32,386 nt of DNA. Origin: an uncultured Oscillospiraceae bacterium (GTDB lineage Bacteria; Bacillota_A; Clostridia; Oscillospirales; Acutalibacteraceae). The notes beneath the pieces were generated by a model. The model had not been told where the DNA came from and made no database searches. It saw nothing but the letters and a program-made list of their open reading frames with translations. Shown piece by piece: positions 23,632 through 31,045 of this stretch (position 1 is its first letter; each line of letters opens with the position of its first letter). Position numbers and translations under genes: made by a program. The stretch lies in NCBI GenBank assembly GCA_910587995.1, contig CAJUNS010000030.1:1-32386 (forward strand), written 5' to 3'.

Positions 23632-24237
23632 CTATTTCTGGATTGGGAAGTAGTTTCTGATCGAATACTCTATGGTTACCACTTCTGGATTATCTGGTAT
23701 CCTTCTGCAAGTATACTCTACCAAGACTTTGCTGTTGTCTTTGTAAGGTACAGTAAATTTAAACCTTACAAGCCCGAAAGACGTCATAATCCTTTCAAGC
23801 TCTTCTGAGATAATATCACGATTATAGTCTACTGTTTTACCACTATTTTCGCTTTCACCAACCACATCGATACTTTTCGTTTCGAATTGAGCTTCAAATA
23901 GAGTCAATTCATCGTTGATTTTTTGGACGCATTCTTCAGATTTTGACAACTCAGCAGTTGCCGATAAGGTAACTGGTTCTCCATCATAGAAGAAAATAGC
24001 AGTAGACAAGTTATTTCCGCACCAAAGAACACTGGTTGAATATTCTTCCAGCAAATCTTTAGTAGATTTCAAATTCGAATCCTTAAGATTCAGAACAGAT
24101 ACAACATCTTCCTTTGCTTTAAAAAAGCTGTCTACCAAATCCATTTGTATTGCCATTGTACTTGTGTTTTTGCCACAAGAAACTAAGCAGAAAGAAAGTA
24201 ATACGCAACATAGCCCCGTAAAAGGAACTTTCCTCAT
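23632..24237 (-). CDS. Lipoprotein of unknown function, 201 aa
   Basis: The protein starts MRKVPFTGLCCVLLSFCLVSC with lipobox LVSC (Cys21). The mature part has an N-terminal helical region (LVDSFFKAKEDVVSVLN), a segment VLWCGNNLSTAIFFYDGEPV and a strand-rich C-terminal half (VRFKFTVPYKDNSKVLVEYTC). I do not recognise a family. AGAGG lies about 9 nt before the ATG at 24237. Base composition is clearly more AT-rich than in the flanking SBP genes. It follows the 257-aa secreted protein by 26 bp, so the two are an operon and possibly partners. Confidence 0.8.
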   Translation of the reverse strand: MRKVPFTGLCCVLLSFCLVSCGKNTSTMAIQMDLVDSFFKAKEDVVSVLNLKDSNLKSTKDLLEEYSTSVLWCGNNLSTAIFFYDGEPVTLSATAELSKSEECVQKINDELTLFEAQFETKSIDVVGESENSGKTVDYNRDIISEELERIMTSFGLVRFKFTVPYKDNSKVLVEYTCRRIPDNPEVVTIEYSIRNYFPIQK

Positions 24238-24263
24238 ATCTATCAGCCTCTTTCTACTTATAA

Positions 24264-25037
24264 TCAATACCATACAAGAGACGGACAGAACATATCCCAA
24301 ATAGGGCTGCTACTACCATTAATATATAACGAAAATTCCGCACCAAGTCCGCCAAGCGCATTAACCGGAACGATAGCTTGATCACTTGGCATACCACTAT
24401 CACCACTATACATCACATTGAATGAAGGAGAATTTTTATTGCAAGTTGACGTGTATCCTTTGTTATATGCCACATATGTGTATTTTCCAGATGACACGTC
24501 ATAAAGATCTCCAACTACATGTGCGCTAGTTTCAATCTTGTTTAAGACAGGGGAGCCCGATTGTTTATACATAGTAAAATAATGACCGGATAAATTCACA
24601 TAATTTCTGCTGTAATTTCGTGTATAAACAATCGTCATTTTTATATTTACACCAGACTCTATAAATTCCTGGCTTGAACTGTCTCTCGCTGGGGAAAGTA
24701 ATGCTCTACCAACATCGCTTTTGGTCAGCGTATTGTCAATATCTTGGTAATGTGACAAGAAAGTTTCTTCAACAGAATTTCCCTTTTGGGTAGTGATATG
24801 CAATGATGAAGTTTCTTCAACTGATCTCGAAACAGCACTCTCAGCCACATCAATTATAGAGCTATCGTCAATTTCGACCTCGCAATATTCAAGGTATTCC
24901 AGCAAATTTTCGGACACTTCCGCGCCTTTTACGCTTCCTTTTGTTGAGGTCTTAACAGCAGATGCAGGCACTACACAGCACCCCACAATCAGTGCAACTG
25001 TCATCATAAATGCAAGCATTTTTCTTGTTTTCATCAT
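24264..25037 (-). CDS. Secreted protein of unknown function, 257 aa
   Basis: A signal peptide MMKTRKMLAFMMTVALIVG followed by CCVVPASA ends in an A-x-A site near residue 27. The mature protein has an acidic helical N-terminal part (SENLLEYLEYCEVEIDDSS) and a strand-rich C-terminal half with many Tyr and Ser (IKMTIVYTRNYSRNYVNLSGHYF ... WDMFCPSLVWY). I do not recognise the family. AAAGGATGAG lies before the ATG. Transcription would start at the array-type promoter at 25217-25246, where the other cassettes have a tiny Cys-rich gene. Lower GC than the neighbours suggests a separate origin. Confidence 0.82.
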   Translation of the reverse strand: MMKTRKMLAFMMTVALIVGCCVVPASAVKTSTKGSVKGAEVSENLLEYLEYCEVEIDDSSIIDVAESAVSRSVEETSSLHITTQKGNSVEETFLSHYQDIDNTLTKSDVGRALLSPARDSSSQEFIESGVNIKMTIVYTRNYSRNYVNLSGHYFTMYKQSGSPVLNKIETSAHVVGDLYDVSSGKYTYVAYNKGYTSTCNKNSPSFNVMYSGDSGMPSDQAIVPVNALGGLGAEFSLYINGSSSPIWDMFCPSLVWY

Positions 25038-25216
25038 TTCTCATCCTTTCATGTATTCAGGCATATACCGTAAATTTCAACTCCCATTTATCAGTTTCCC
25101 GATAAGTCTGTTTTCGCTGTTGTTCTAGCACTTACCGATTTGCCTATCCGCCTTGCGCACAGAGAAGCTGAAATATTTTTTGTGCATTGGAATCAATCCT
25201 TCTGGTTGTTTTTTAT

Positions 25217-25246
25217 ATTATAGCACACAAGATCGCATTTTGTCAA
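25217..25246 (-). promoter_or_regulatory. Array promoter 1 with palindrome
   Basis: On the minus strand: -35 TTGACA (25241-25246), 18-bp spacer, -10 TATAAT (25217-25222). The palindrome ACAAAAT-GCG-ATCTTGT (25227-25243, one mismatch) fills the spacer. It drives the 257-aa secreted protein and the lipoprotein. The 5' leader after it does not resemble the other three. Confidence 0.85.
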
Positions 25247-25319
25247 CACAAACTTCAAATCTATCTTCTGATTTTTAGTCGTTTTCTCACTTATGCTTCC
25301 GCCGCCTTTGGCAAAACGC

Positions 25320-26630
25320 TCAACTTTCCGCCAGCATCATCTGTATCAGCGTGTAGCTCTCATGGACATTCTTTTCCAACTGCTTTTCAGATAGATGGGC
25401 GCCGCCCATCAAGTGGAGGGTCTTCTCTAAGGGCCCAGGGAAGATGACCTGGTTGATTTGGCTCACGATTTTCTGATATTCTTGAAAATTGCCCTGGTTC
25501 ATGTACCACCTGCCATCCAAAGGGGCCTCTTCGCTGCCAAGGCCCATATAAACCGGATAACCCTCGAACAGCTCTGTGTAGACCGGTCCTCTCGTTTGAG
25601 CTGCCTCGCCCAGCAGGTAGTCAATGATCTTAAAAGCCTGGTCCGGGTACCGGGCGTTGCGGTTAATGGCCGCATACACGGACACCCAGGCGGTTATGCC
25701 CCCTTGCCTGTTGTAAGTGGGGATCATCCAATATTCCGGCGCGTTTTTGCCCATGGGCAGTGGGTCCAGCCCAGTCCGACTCATCTGACAAAAAAACTGT
25801 CCCGGGAGGCTTTCGATTTCATCGGCTGACGAAGGATGCCACATCGCGTGCTGCTTTTTGGCATAGGCCAGCATCTCTTCCTCGGAAAGGAGAAGCGTAT
25901 CCCGCTCATAGTCCGCAATTGGACCTAACACGTAGGCAAGGGTATCGCCCGCGGCCAATAAAATGGAAGGGTCATTGCTTTCCAGCATCTCATCCCAAGT
26001 GCAGGGCAGAGAAATGGGCGGCGTGTACGCCTCCTTGTCAAAGGCGGCCAGCCCCACCGAGTAGGCCAGGGGAAGAATCATCTGCCCTTCTTTGCCCCGG
26101 CCAGCCTCCATGGCCACCGGGAGCAGCTTATCCCACTCCATATATCCGGCGTTTTCGATGTAATCATCCAAAGGGAGAAGCAACTGGTTGTTCATAGCCT
26201 GCTGGGGAAAACGGAAAAAGGGTACCGAGTTAAAGTCGTCCCCCCAATAGCCGGTAAAGTTGCTGCCGCACAAAAAAAGATCCGGCCCCTTACCCGCCAT
26301 CATCTCTGTGCGCACCCGGGTCTCCGCGTTGGTCCGGTCCGCCCCATCGTAAGGAAGGCTTTCCACATGCACCATAAAATCCCGATTATATCCTGGGAGG
26401 CGTTCTAATGTCTTGGTAAGCCGGCCATGCCCACTAAGCGCCGGAGTATCCATCAGCACGGTAACCACAGGCATGCCGTAAAACTCCTCCATCTGTTCCA
26501 CTGTTACCGGCGCGGATTCCCCGGCCGGAGTTTCACCGGCAGGAGGGCTGCAGCTGGAAAACATCGCGCATATAAAAACCGGCAACAAAAACAAGGCGCT
26601 GAATGGATGTCCGTTATGTAATTTTTTCAA
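25320..26630 (-). CDS. Orphan solute-binding lipoprotein SBP-C
   Basis: I place the start at TTG 26630, giving 436 residues beginning KKLHNGHPFSALFLLPVF after the initiator, with lipobox FSSC (Cys27). GGAAGGAAG stands about 8 nt upstream of this TTG. The ATG at 26681 would sit inside the intercistronic hairpin and spoil the signal peptide. Family signatures: TRVRTEMMAGKGPDLFLCGS, VAMEAGRGKEGQMILPLAYS, GGITAWVSVYAAINRNARYP, DYLLGEAAQ and the C-terminus IQMMLAES. As with the other array SBPs, no permease gene is nearby. The CPYA gene at 26709 precedes it by 78 bp. Confidence 0.88.
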   Translation of the reverse strand: MKKLHNGHPFSALFLLPVFICAMFSSCSPPAGETPAGESAPVTVEQMEEFYGMPVVTVLMDTPALSGHGRLTKTLERLPGYNRDFMVHVESLPYDGADRTNAETRVRTEMMAGKGPDLFLCGSNFTGYWGDDFNSVPFFRFPQQAMNNQLLLPLDDYIENAGYMEWDKLLPVAMEAGRGKEGQMILPLAYSVGLAAFDKEAYTPPISLPCTWDEMLESNDPSILLAAGDTLAYVLGPIADYERDTLLLSEEEMLAYAKKQHAMWHPSSADEIESLPGQFFCQMSRTGLDPLPMGKNAPEYWMIPTYNRQGGITAWVSVYAAINRNARYPDQAFKIIDYLLGEAAQTRGPVYTELFEGYPVYMGLGSEEAPLDGRWYMNQGNFQEYQKIVSQINQVIFPGPLEKTLHLMGGAHLSEKQLEKNVHESYTLIQMMLAES

Positions 26631-26660
26631 ACCAAGGCACTTCCTTCCATATATAGAATG

Positions 26661-26698
26661 AGCCGTAAGCCCTGCCAGCATTGACAGGGCTTACGGCT
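26661..26698 (-). promoter_or_regulatory. Intercistronic hairpin, cassette C
   Basis: A perfect 14-bp stem, AGCCGTAAGCCCTG / CAGGGCTTACGGCT, with a ten-base loop, lies between the CPYA gene and SBP-C. On the minus strand it is followed by CATTCTATATATGG, not a T-run. Confidence 0.85.
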
Positions 26699-26708
26699 AG
26701 TTGGTCAA

Positions 26709-26999
26709 TTAGGCGTAAGGACACACGCCATATTGGTACGTTGTGGCGTAGTCAATCACCCCATGGGTAGGGCAGGTTGCCGACTCATATATTTTGAAGT
26801 TGTTATGAGTATGGGTGGAGCTATAGTTCCCGCAATTCTCTACCCTCACGGCCGCGATAGAGGTCTTTGTCGTTTTTACAGGATATGCCCTCTTACACAG
26901 ATAACAGTAGTTGCTGATCGCCGACGCTGTCACCGCCAACAACCCTACCACCAGCATAAGCGCCAGCAATAGAGCAACTAATCTTTTTGTCAGTTTCAC
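26709..26999 (-). CDS. Tiny secreted Cys/His-rich protein, CPYA type (cassette C)
   Basis: The 96-residue preprotein starts at GTG 26999, with GGGAGGG 5-6 nt upstream. The signal peptide (KLTKRLVALLLALMLVVG, then LLAVTASA) is almost identical in the next two members. The mature part of about 69 residues reads NYCYLCKRAY (CxxC), RVENCGNYSSTHTHN (Cys, then HxH), ATCPTHG and ends YQYGVCPYA, with five cysteines in all. The Cys/His spacing suggests bound metal or disulfides. The upstream ATG at 27023 is in frame but contains the ribosome-binding site. It precedes SBP-C on the same transcript. No known family is recognised. Confidence 0.82.
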   Translation of the reverse strand: MKLTKRLVALLLALMLVVGLLAVTASAISNYCYLCKRAYPVKTTKTSIAAVRVENCGNYSSTHTHNNFKIYESATCPTHGVIDYATTYQYGVCPYA

Positions 27000-27129
27000 A
27001 ATAACCCTCCCTTTCTCACTCATAAAATCGCCATGCTATACTTTGGATCTTCGTTCCATCCGCATTCTATGTAACGCGGTCTAATTCATCTTTCGTACAC
27101 TGGAACCAGCCCCTTGCTTCTTTTTTCAT
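27000..27129 (-). promoter_or_regulatory. Conserved leader of cassette C
   Basis: The leader of about 125 nt between the array promoter and the GTG start matches those of cassettes D and E at many positions (GGTTCC, GTGTACGAAA, GTTACATAGAA, then AAAGGG before TATTGTG). It can fold with an outer helix GTTCCA/TGGAAC and an inner CCGC/GCGG around TTACATAGAAT. Confidence 0.55.
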
Positions 27130-27159
27130 ATTATAGCGCACAAAATCACATTTTGTCAA
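27130..27159 (-). promoter_or_regulatory. Array promoter 2 with palindrome
   Basis: On the minus strand: -35 TTGACA (27154-27159), 18-bp spacer, -10 TATAAT (27130-27135). The perfect palindrome ACAAAAT-GTG-ATTTTGT occupies 27140-27156, between and partly over the -35 box, a placement typical of a repressor operator. Confidence 0.88.
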
Positions 27160-27232
27160 CACAAACTTTAAATTAATCTTCTGATTTTTAGTTGTTTTCC
27201 TACTCACACTTCCGCCGCCTTTGGCAAAGCGC

Positions 27233-28516
27233 TCAACTTTCCGCCAGCATCATTTCCATTTTAGTGTACTGCGTGTGCACAATTTCCTCCAGCGCTTCCG
27301 GTGTCTGCTCGGAGCTGTGCCATAGCGCGGAAATGTCCCAGATGGCCTTATCCAGCGGCGTATAAAACTTAACCGCGTTAATCTGCTCACGCACAGTACT
27401 AAACTCTTCAAAATTAGCCTTACTCATGGTTCGGGAACGCCAAGGAACCTCTTCCGACCCCACCTTCCTATGCACTGGCCAGCCTCCCAGGAGGGCATAA
27501 ATGTTGTCGTTCTGCTGGGCATTTTGGCTGAGCAGATAATCCAATACTTGAAAGCATTCCGCAGGGTACTCTGTGTTTCGGCTGATAGCCGCAAACGCTG
27601 TGATATTGGCCGTAATACCGCCCGAGACATTGTAGGTTGGCAGCATAAAGAAGCTTTGCCCGCCTTCACTCAGGTTTAGCGGCGACTCGCCATTGGTAAG
27701 CCACCCGTCGTACCAATGGACCTGCTCACCCTCACCGTTGTCTTCCAGCTCCATGTACTCCATAGCCCGCGCCAGAAATTCTTCTTCTGTAAATGCCGGT
27801 ATATCCCGGCTGTAGTCACCCAGTTCGCCGAACACATCCCCCAGCAGCCCTCTGCGGGCGGCGCTCTGAACAGATGGCGTCTGGGAATTTACCATCTGCA
27901 TCCAGGTCATCGGACGTTCTACATCTGGAACAGAAGCGGAGGCGTCTAACATTCGTAAGCTGAACTCATAGGTCAATGGCAAGAGCTGCTGGCCCTCTTC
28001 GGTGCGTCCAGCCTCCATAACCGGTGAAAACAGGTAATTCCAATCCATTTCCTCCGCCTCACTGATGTAATCATCCAGGCACAAAAACAGCCGGTTCTTT
28101 GCCGCTTGTTTCGGATAGGGGAACACTCGGTCAGCGGACCCAAAAGGACAGCTGCACACAAAGATATCAGGGCCCTTTCCCGACATGATCTCTGTGCGCA
28201 GGCGTGTCAGCGCCGCGCTGCGCTCCGGCTCTTCCCGGGGGAGAGACTCATAAGCTACGTTGCAGCCTTGAACCCGCGCGGATATTTGGTCCAAAAAAGA
28301 GCGGATGTCGCTCTCAAAATAAGCGTGAAACAGGTCTAGGCAAAGACGAATATCCTTCTTTTCAGCAGGGAGGGCAAGCTCCTGGCCTTGTGCCTGTTCG
28401 ATTCCCACGGGGGAGGATTCCTGCCGGGCTGTCTGGCAGCCAAAAAGGCTGCAAAAAAGCCAGAGAGAAAGAACAAGAACCGCTTTTTGCGTATTATGCC
28501 ATCGATCTCGTTTCAT
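27233..28516 (-). CDS. Orphan solute-binding lipoprotein SBP-D
   Basis: The 427-residue lipoprotein begins MKRDRWHNTQKAVLVLSL with lipobox LFGC (Cys27). The ATG at 28516 follows GGAGGCC by 4-6 nt; the ATG at 28531 overlaps that site. Array signatures: RLRTEIMSGKGPDIFVCSCP, VMEAGRTEEGQQLLPLTYEF, GGITANITAFAAISRNTEYP, DYLLSQNAQ and the end MEMMLAES. The middle of the protein, where the ligand site of such proteins normally lies, differs strongly from SBP-B, C, E and F. The tiny CPYA gene at 28647 precedes it by 130 bp. Confidence 0.9.
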   Translation of the reverse strand: MKRDRWHNTQKAVLVLSLWLFCSLFGCQTARQESSPVGIEQAQGQELALPAEKKDIRLCLDLFHAYFESDIRSFLDQISARVQGCNVAYESLPREEPERSAALTRLRTEIMSGKGPDIFVCSCPFGSADRVFPYPKQAAKNRLFLCLDDYISEAEEMDWNYLFSPVMEAGRTEEGQQLLPLTYEFSLRMLDASASVPDVERPMTWMQMVNSQTPSVQSAARRGLLGDVFGELGDYSRDIPAFTEEEFLARAMEYMELEDNGEGEQVHWYDGWLTNGESPLNLSEGGQSFFMLPTYNVSGGITANITAFAAISRNTEYPAECFQVLDYLLSQNAQQNDNIYALLGGWPVHRKVGSEEVPWRSRTMSKANFEEFSTVREQINAVKFYTPLDKAIWDISALWHSSEQTPEALEEIVHTQYTKMEMMLAES

Positions 28517-28582
28517 AACGGCCTCCAGCATGTTTATTTGATATTAGGGAGTTGCGCTGCCTTATAGGATTGATAGAAACGG

Positions 28583-28623
28583 ATGAGTTTAGGCAAGGAT
28601 TTGCACTCCCAGCCTAAACTCAT
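28583..28623 (-). promoter_or_regulatory. Intercistronic hairpin, cassette D
   Basis: A perfect 12-bp stem ATGAGTTTAGGC / GCCTAAACTCAT around 17 bases lies between the CPYA gene and SBP-D. Its sequence is unrelated to the hairpins at the same place in the other cassettes. Confidence 0.85.
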
Positions 28624-28646
28624 GAAAGTTTAGAATTCAGATATCA

Positions 28647-28943
28647 TCACGCATAAGGGCAGATACCATATGCGTACTTGTACACTGTAAAACTCATGTG
28701 GCAATAGTCACATGAACAATACCGCGGAGTGCGCGTGTTATAGTGGACATGAGGGCTGGAGTAGTTTCCACACATCTCGACTCTCGCGGTAGAATAGGTT
28801 TCTGGGTTGCCTTCCCGGTCTACGCGGTAATAGCTATCTTTTCCACAGTATGGACATACATAGGCCAGCGCTGTCACAGCAAAGATGCCTACCACCAGCA
28901 TAAGAGCCAGCAATAGAGCGACTAATCTTTTTGTCAGTTTCAC
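28647..28943 (-). CDS. Tiny secreted Cys/His-rich protein, CPYA type (cassette D)
   Basis: The 98-residue preprotein starts at GTG 28943, with AAAAGGG about 6 nt upstream. The signal peptide KLTKRLVALLLALMLVVG is identical over these residues to the 26.7-kb member. The mature part of about 71 residues reads YVCPYCGKDSYY (CxxC), RVEMCGNYSSPHVHYN (Cys, then HxH), RYCSCDYCHMS and ends YAYGICPYA, with seven cysteines. The signal peptide and 5' leader are conserved while the mature part is variable, the pattern of a diversifying secreted peptide. It is followed by SBP-D. Function unknown. Confidence 0.83.
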   Translation of the reverse strand: MKLTKRLVALLLALMLVVGIFAVTALAYVCPYCGKDSYYRVDREGNPETYSTARVEMCGNYSSPHVHYNTRTPRYCSCDYCHMSFTVYKYAYGICPYA

Positions 28944-29067
28944 AATAGCCCTTTTCACCCTTAAAACCACTACGCTGCACTTAAACTTTTTGTTCTGTTC
29001 TCTTTCTATATAACACAATTGAACTCATTTTTCGTACACCGGAACCACCCTCTGTTTCTTTTTCTAT
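28944..29067 (-). promoter_or_regulatory. Conserved leader of cassette D
   Basis: This 5' leader is nearly the same as that of cassette E over its whole length, with scattered substitutions and few length changes. It contains GGTTCCGGTGTACGAAA, GTTCAATTGTGTTATATAG and GAGAACAGAAC; GTTC and GAAC segments can pair. It is too long and too conserved to be only a spacer. Confidence 0.55.
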
Positions 29068-29097
29068 ATTTTAGCATGCAAAATCGCATTTTGTCAA
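29068..29097 (-). promoter_or_regulatory. Array promoter 3 with palindrome
   Basis: On the minus strand: -35 TTGACA (29092-29097), 18-bp spacer, -10 TAAAAT (29068-29073). The palindrome ACAAAAT-GCG-ATTTTGC (29078-29094) has one mismatched end pair. Confidence 0.85.
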
Positions 29098-29170
29098 CAT
29101 AAACTTTAAATTTATCTTCTGATTTTTAGTCGTTTTCTCGCTTATGCTTCCGCCGCCTTTGGCAAAACAC

Positions 29171-30433
29171 TCAGCTCTCCCCCAGCATCATCCGCATGGT
29201 GGCGTATTCCTCATGCACAATCTTTTCAAGGGGCGTGTCTTCCTGCACGGAGCGAAACTGGATGTGGTCCAGGCAGTCGTCCAGAGGCGTGCGGAACTTA
29301 ACCACGTTGATTTTGTCCCGCATTTCCAGATAATTTTGATAGTTGCCCTCGTTCATGTACCAGAATCCTCCCGGAGATTTGGCCATATCACTGCTTTTCC
29401 CCAGGTCCATGTGAGTTGGCATGCCTAACAGCCAGCTGTATATCTCTGAGTTCTGCTGAGTTTGCTTGCTCAAGAGCACGTCCAGCAGCAAAAAAGCTGT
29501 GTCCGGGTTCTGGGTATTCCGGTTGATGGCCGCAAAGGTGGTCACGCTGGCTGTGACTCCCCCTTGCAGGTTATAGGGCGGTATGGCGGTATATACTGGG
29601 GCGCTGTCATCCAAACGAGCATCGTATAATTTGGGGTTGCCATAGCCCCAAACAACCGCTTCAAGGCAGTCCCCATTTCTAAAATTACTTTCTTCCAGTC
29701 TGCTCCGCATTAAGGTTTTCTGTTCGGCCCAAGCCAGCAGTTCTTCTTCCGTAAAGTTCAGCTCTTCTGCTTCAAAATCTGCCAGATAACCTAGAATATG
29801 AGAATACTGTTGTGAAGAAGCGGCATAGGCCAGTATGGGATCTTGGCTGGTGAGCATTTCTTCCCAAGAACTGGGTAATTCCTGAGAGAGCGTATATTGA
29901 GCGGTATCAACCAACATGACGTTTAGTTCATAGGAAAGGGGCAAAACCATCTGGCCCTCTTTCCCCTTCCCAGCCTCCATCACCACGGGCAGCAGTTCGT
30001 CCATCTTCATGTACTGCGCCTTGGCAATGTACTCATCCAAGGGGAGAAACACCCGGTTGAGCATGCTTTTCTCTGGGTAGCGGAACAAGGACTCCCCCAT
30101 GCTTTCTTTGGGAGAAATATAGCAGATGAAGACATCGGGGCCCTTTCCCGCCATAATTTCTGTGCGAATTCGAGTTATTTGTGCGCTTCGCTTTGCTTGA
30201 TCCTCTGACAAAAGCTCCAACTCGACGTCGAATTCTCTTCCGCATCCAGGAAGCCGGTCTAAAAACTCTCTGGCATCCTTGGGGCCGCTTGGGTTAATAT
30301 CCACGCACAGCACAATTTTAGGGCGCTCCGTAGAAACTAACGCATTATCGAAATCGGATGGCTGTGAAGAGCAGTTGGTTAGAACTAAGCACACAAGGGC
30401 AACGCTGCCTAGAATGCTCATCAGCTTTTTCAT
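29171..30433 (-). CDS. Orphan solute-binding lipoprotein SBP-E
   Basis: The 420-residue lipoprotein begins MKKLMSILGSVALVCLVLTN with lipobox LTNC (Cys21). AAGGAGGCC lies about 5 nt before the ATG at 30433; an earlier in-frame start at 30451 overlaps it. Signatures: RIRTEIMAGKGPDVFICYIS, VMEAGKGKEGQMVLPLSYEL, GGVTASVTTFAAINRNTQNP, DVLLSKQTQ and the end MRMMLGES. It belongs to the same orphan set and is preceded by the CPYA gene at 30526 (92 bp). The ligand is unknown. Confidence 0.9.
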   Translation of the reverse strand: MKKLMSILGSVALVCLVLTNCSSQPSDFDNALVSTERPKIVLCVDINPSGPKDAREFLDRLPGCGREFDVELELLSEDQAKRSAQITRIRTEIMAGKGPDVFICYISPKESMGESLFRYPEKSMLNRVFLPLDEYIAKAQYMKMDELLPVVMEAGKGKEGQMVLPLSYELNVMLVDTAQYTLSQELPSSWEEMLTSQDPILAYAASSQQYSHILGYLADFEAEELNFTEEELLAWAEQKTLMRSRLEESNFRNGDCLEAVVWGYGNPKLYDARLDDSAPVYTAIPPYNLQGGVTASVTTFAAINRNTQNPDTAFLLLDVLLSKQTQQNSEIYSWLLGMPTHMDLGKSSDMAKSPGGFWYMNEGNYQNYLEMRDKINVVKFRTPLDDCLDHIQFRSVQEDTPLEKIVHEEYATMRMMLGES

Positions 30434-30468
30434 AAATGGCCTCCTTGCCATTGAATCATGCGAATTTC

Positions 30469-30510
30469 AAAGAGAGTGGCAAAGCGTTGATATGCCTTGC
30501 CACTCTCTTT
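30469..30510 (-). promoter_or_regulatory. Intercistronic hairpin, cassette E
   Basis: Arms AAAGAGAGTGGCAA and TTGCCACTCTCTTT form a 14-bp stem with a 14-base loop between the CPYA gene and SBP-E. On the minus strand only TTTG follows; on the plus strand a T6 run follows. Confidence 0.85.
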
Positions 30511-30525
30511 TTTCGTTTGCATCAA

Positions 30526-30819
30526 TTATGCATAGGGACAAAAGCTGGGGTTGGTTAACGTGATGATGGTTTCTTTTCCGCAATTATTGCAATGAAAGCG
30601 CCCCGGAGCGGCGGCGTAATAATGGTAATGAACGCCGGAGTGATTGCCGCAGCTTTCTACTCTAGATCCGCTACCCGTAGACCAGCTCCCAGTCCTAGTA
30701 ACATACCCTTGAGATGAACCACAGCTACCGCAGGAATAAGCAGCAGCGCTCATTGTAAATACCCCAACCACCAGCATAAGCGCCAGCAATAGAGCGACTA
30801 ATCTTTTTGTCAGTTTCAC
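30526..30819 (-). CDS. Tiny secreted Cys/His-rich protein, CPYA type (cassette E)
   Basis: The 97-residue preprotein starts at GTG 30819, with AAAAGGG about 6 nt upstream. The signal peptide KLTKRLVALLLALMLVVG again matches the other members and probably ends after SAAA. The mature part of about 70 residues reads YSCGSCGSS (CxxC), RVESCGNHSGVHYHYY (Cys, then HxH), FHCNNCGKE (CxxC) and ends PSFCPYA, with six cysteines. Two CxxC pairs plus HxH look like a zinc-ribbon-like or disulfide scaffold. It is followed by SBP-E. Function unknown. Confidence 0.83.
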   Translation of the reverse strand: MKLTKRLVALLLALMLVVGVFTMSAAAYSCGSCGSSQGYVTRTGSWSTGSGSRVESCGNHSGVHYHYYAAAPGRFHCNNCGKETIITLTNPSFCPYA

Positions 30820-30942
30820 AATAACCCTTTTCACTCTTAAAACTACTATGCTGCACTTTAACTTTTGTTCTGTTCTCTTTCTATGTAACACAATTGAACT
30901 CATCTTTCGTACACCGGAACCACCCTCTGCTTCTTTTTCTAT
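30820..30942 (-). promoter_or_regulatory. Conserved leader of cassette E
   Basis: This leader matches those of cassettes C and D: GGTTCCGGTGTACGAAAG, GTTCAATTGTGTTACATAG, GAGAACAGAAC, then GTGAAAAGGG before the GTG start. Confidence 0.55.
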
Positions 30943-30972
30943 ATTTTAGCACACAAAATCACATTTTGTCAA
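30943..30972 (-). promoter_or_regulatory. Array promoter 4 with palindrome
   Basis: On the minus strand: -35 TTGACA (30967-30972), 18-bp spacer, -10 TAAAAT (30943-30948). The perfect palindrome ACAAAAT-GTG-ATTTTGT lies at 30953-30969. Confidence 0.88.
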
Positions 30973-31045
30973 CACAAACTTTAAATTTGTCTTCTGATTT
31001 TTAGTCGTTTTCCCACCTATGCTTCCGCCACCTTTGGCAAAACGC

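Noticed and set aside
25247..25319. Intrinsic terminators behind the array SBP genes
   Set aside because: The conserved block after each SBP stop codon (for example 25247-25319) has GCC-rich inverted pieces but no clear stem followed by a T-run on the minus strand; read-through along the array remains possible.
26631..26681. ATG start for SBP-C at 26681
   Set aside because: It lies inside the loop region of the intercistronic hairpin, lacks a Shine-Dalgarno and adds 17 residues before the signal peptide. TTG 26630 has GGAAGGAAG at a proper distance.
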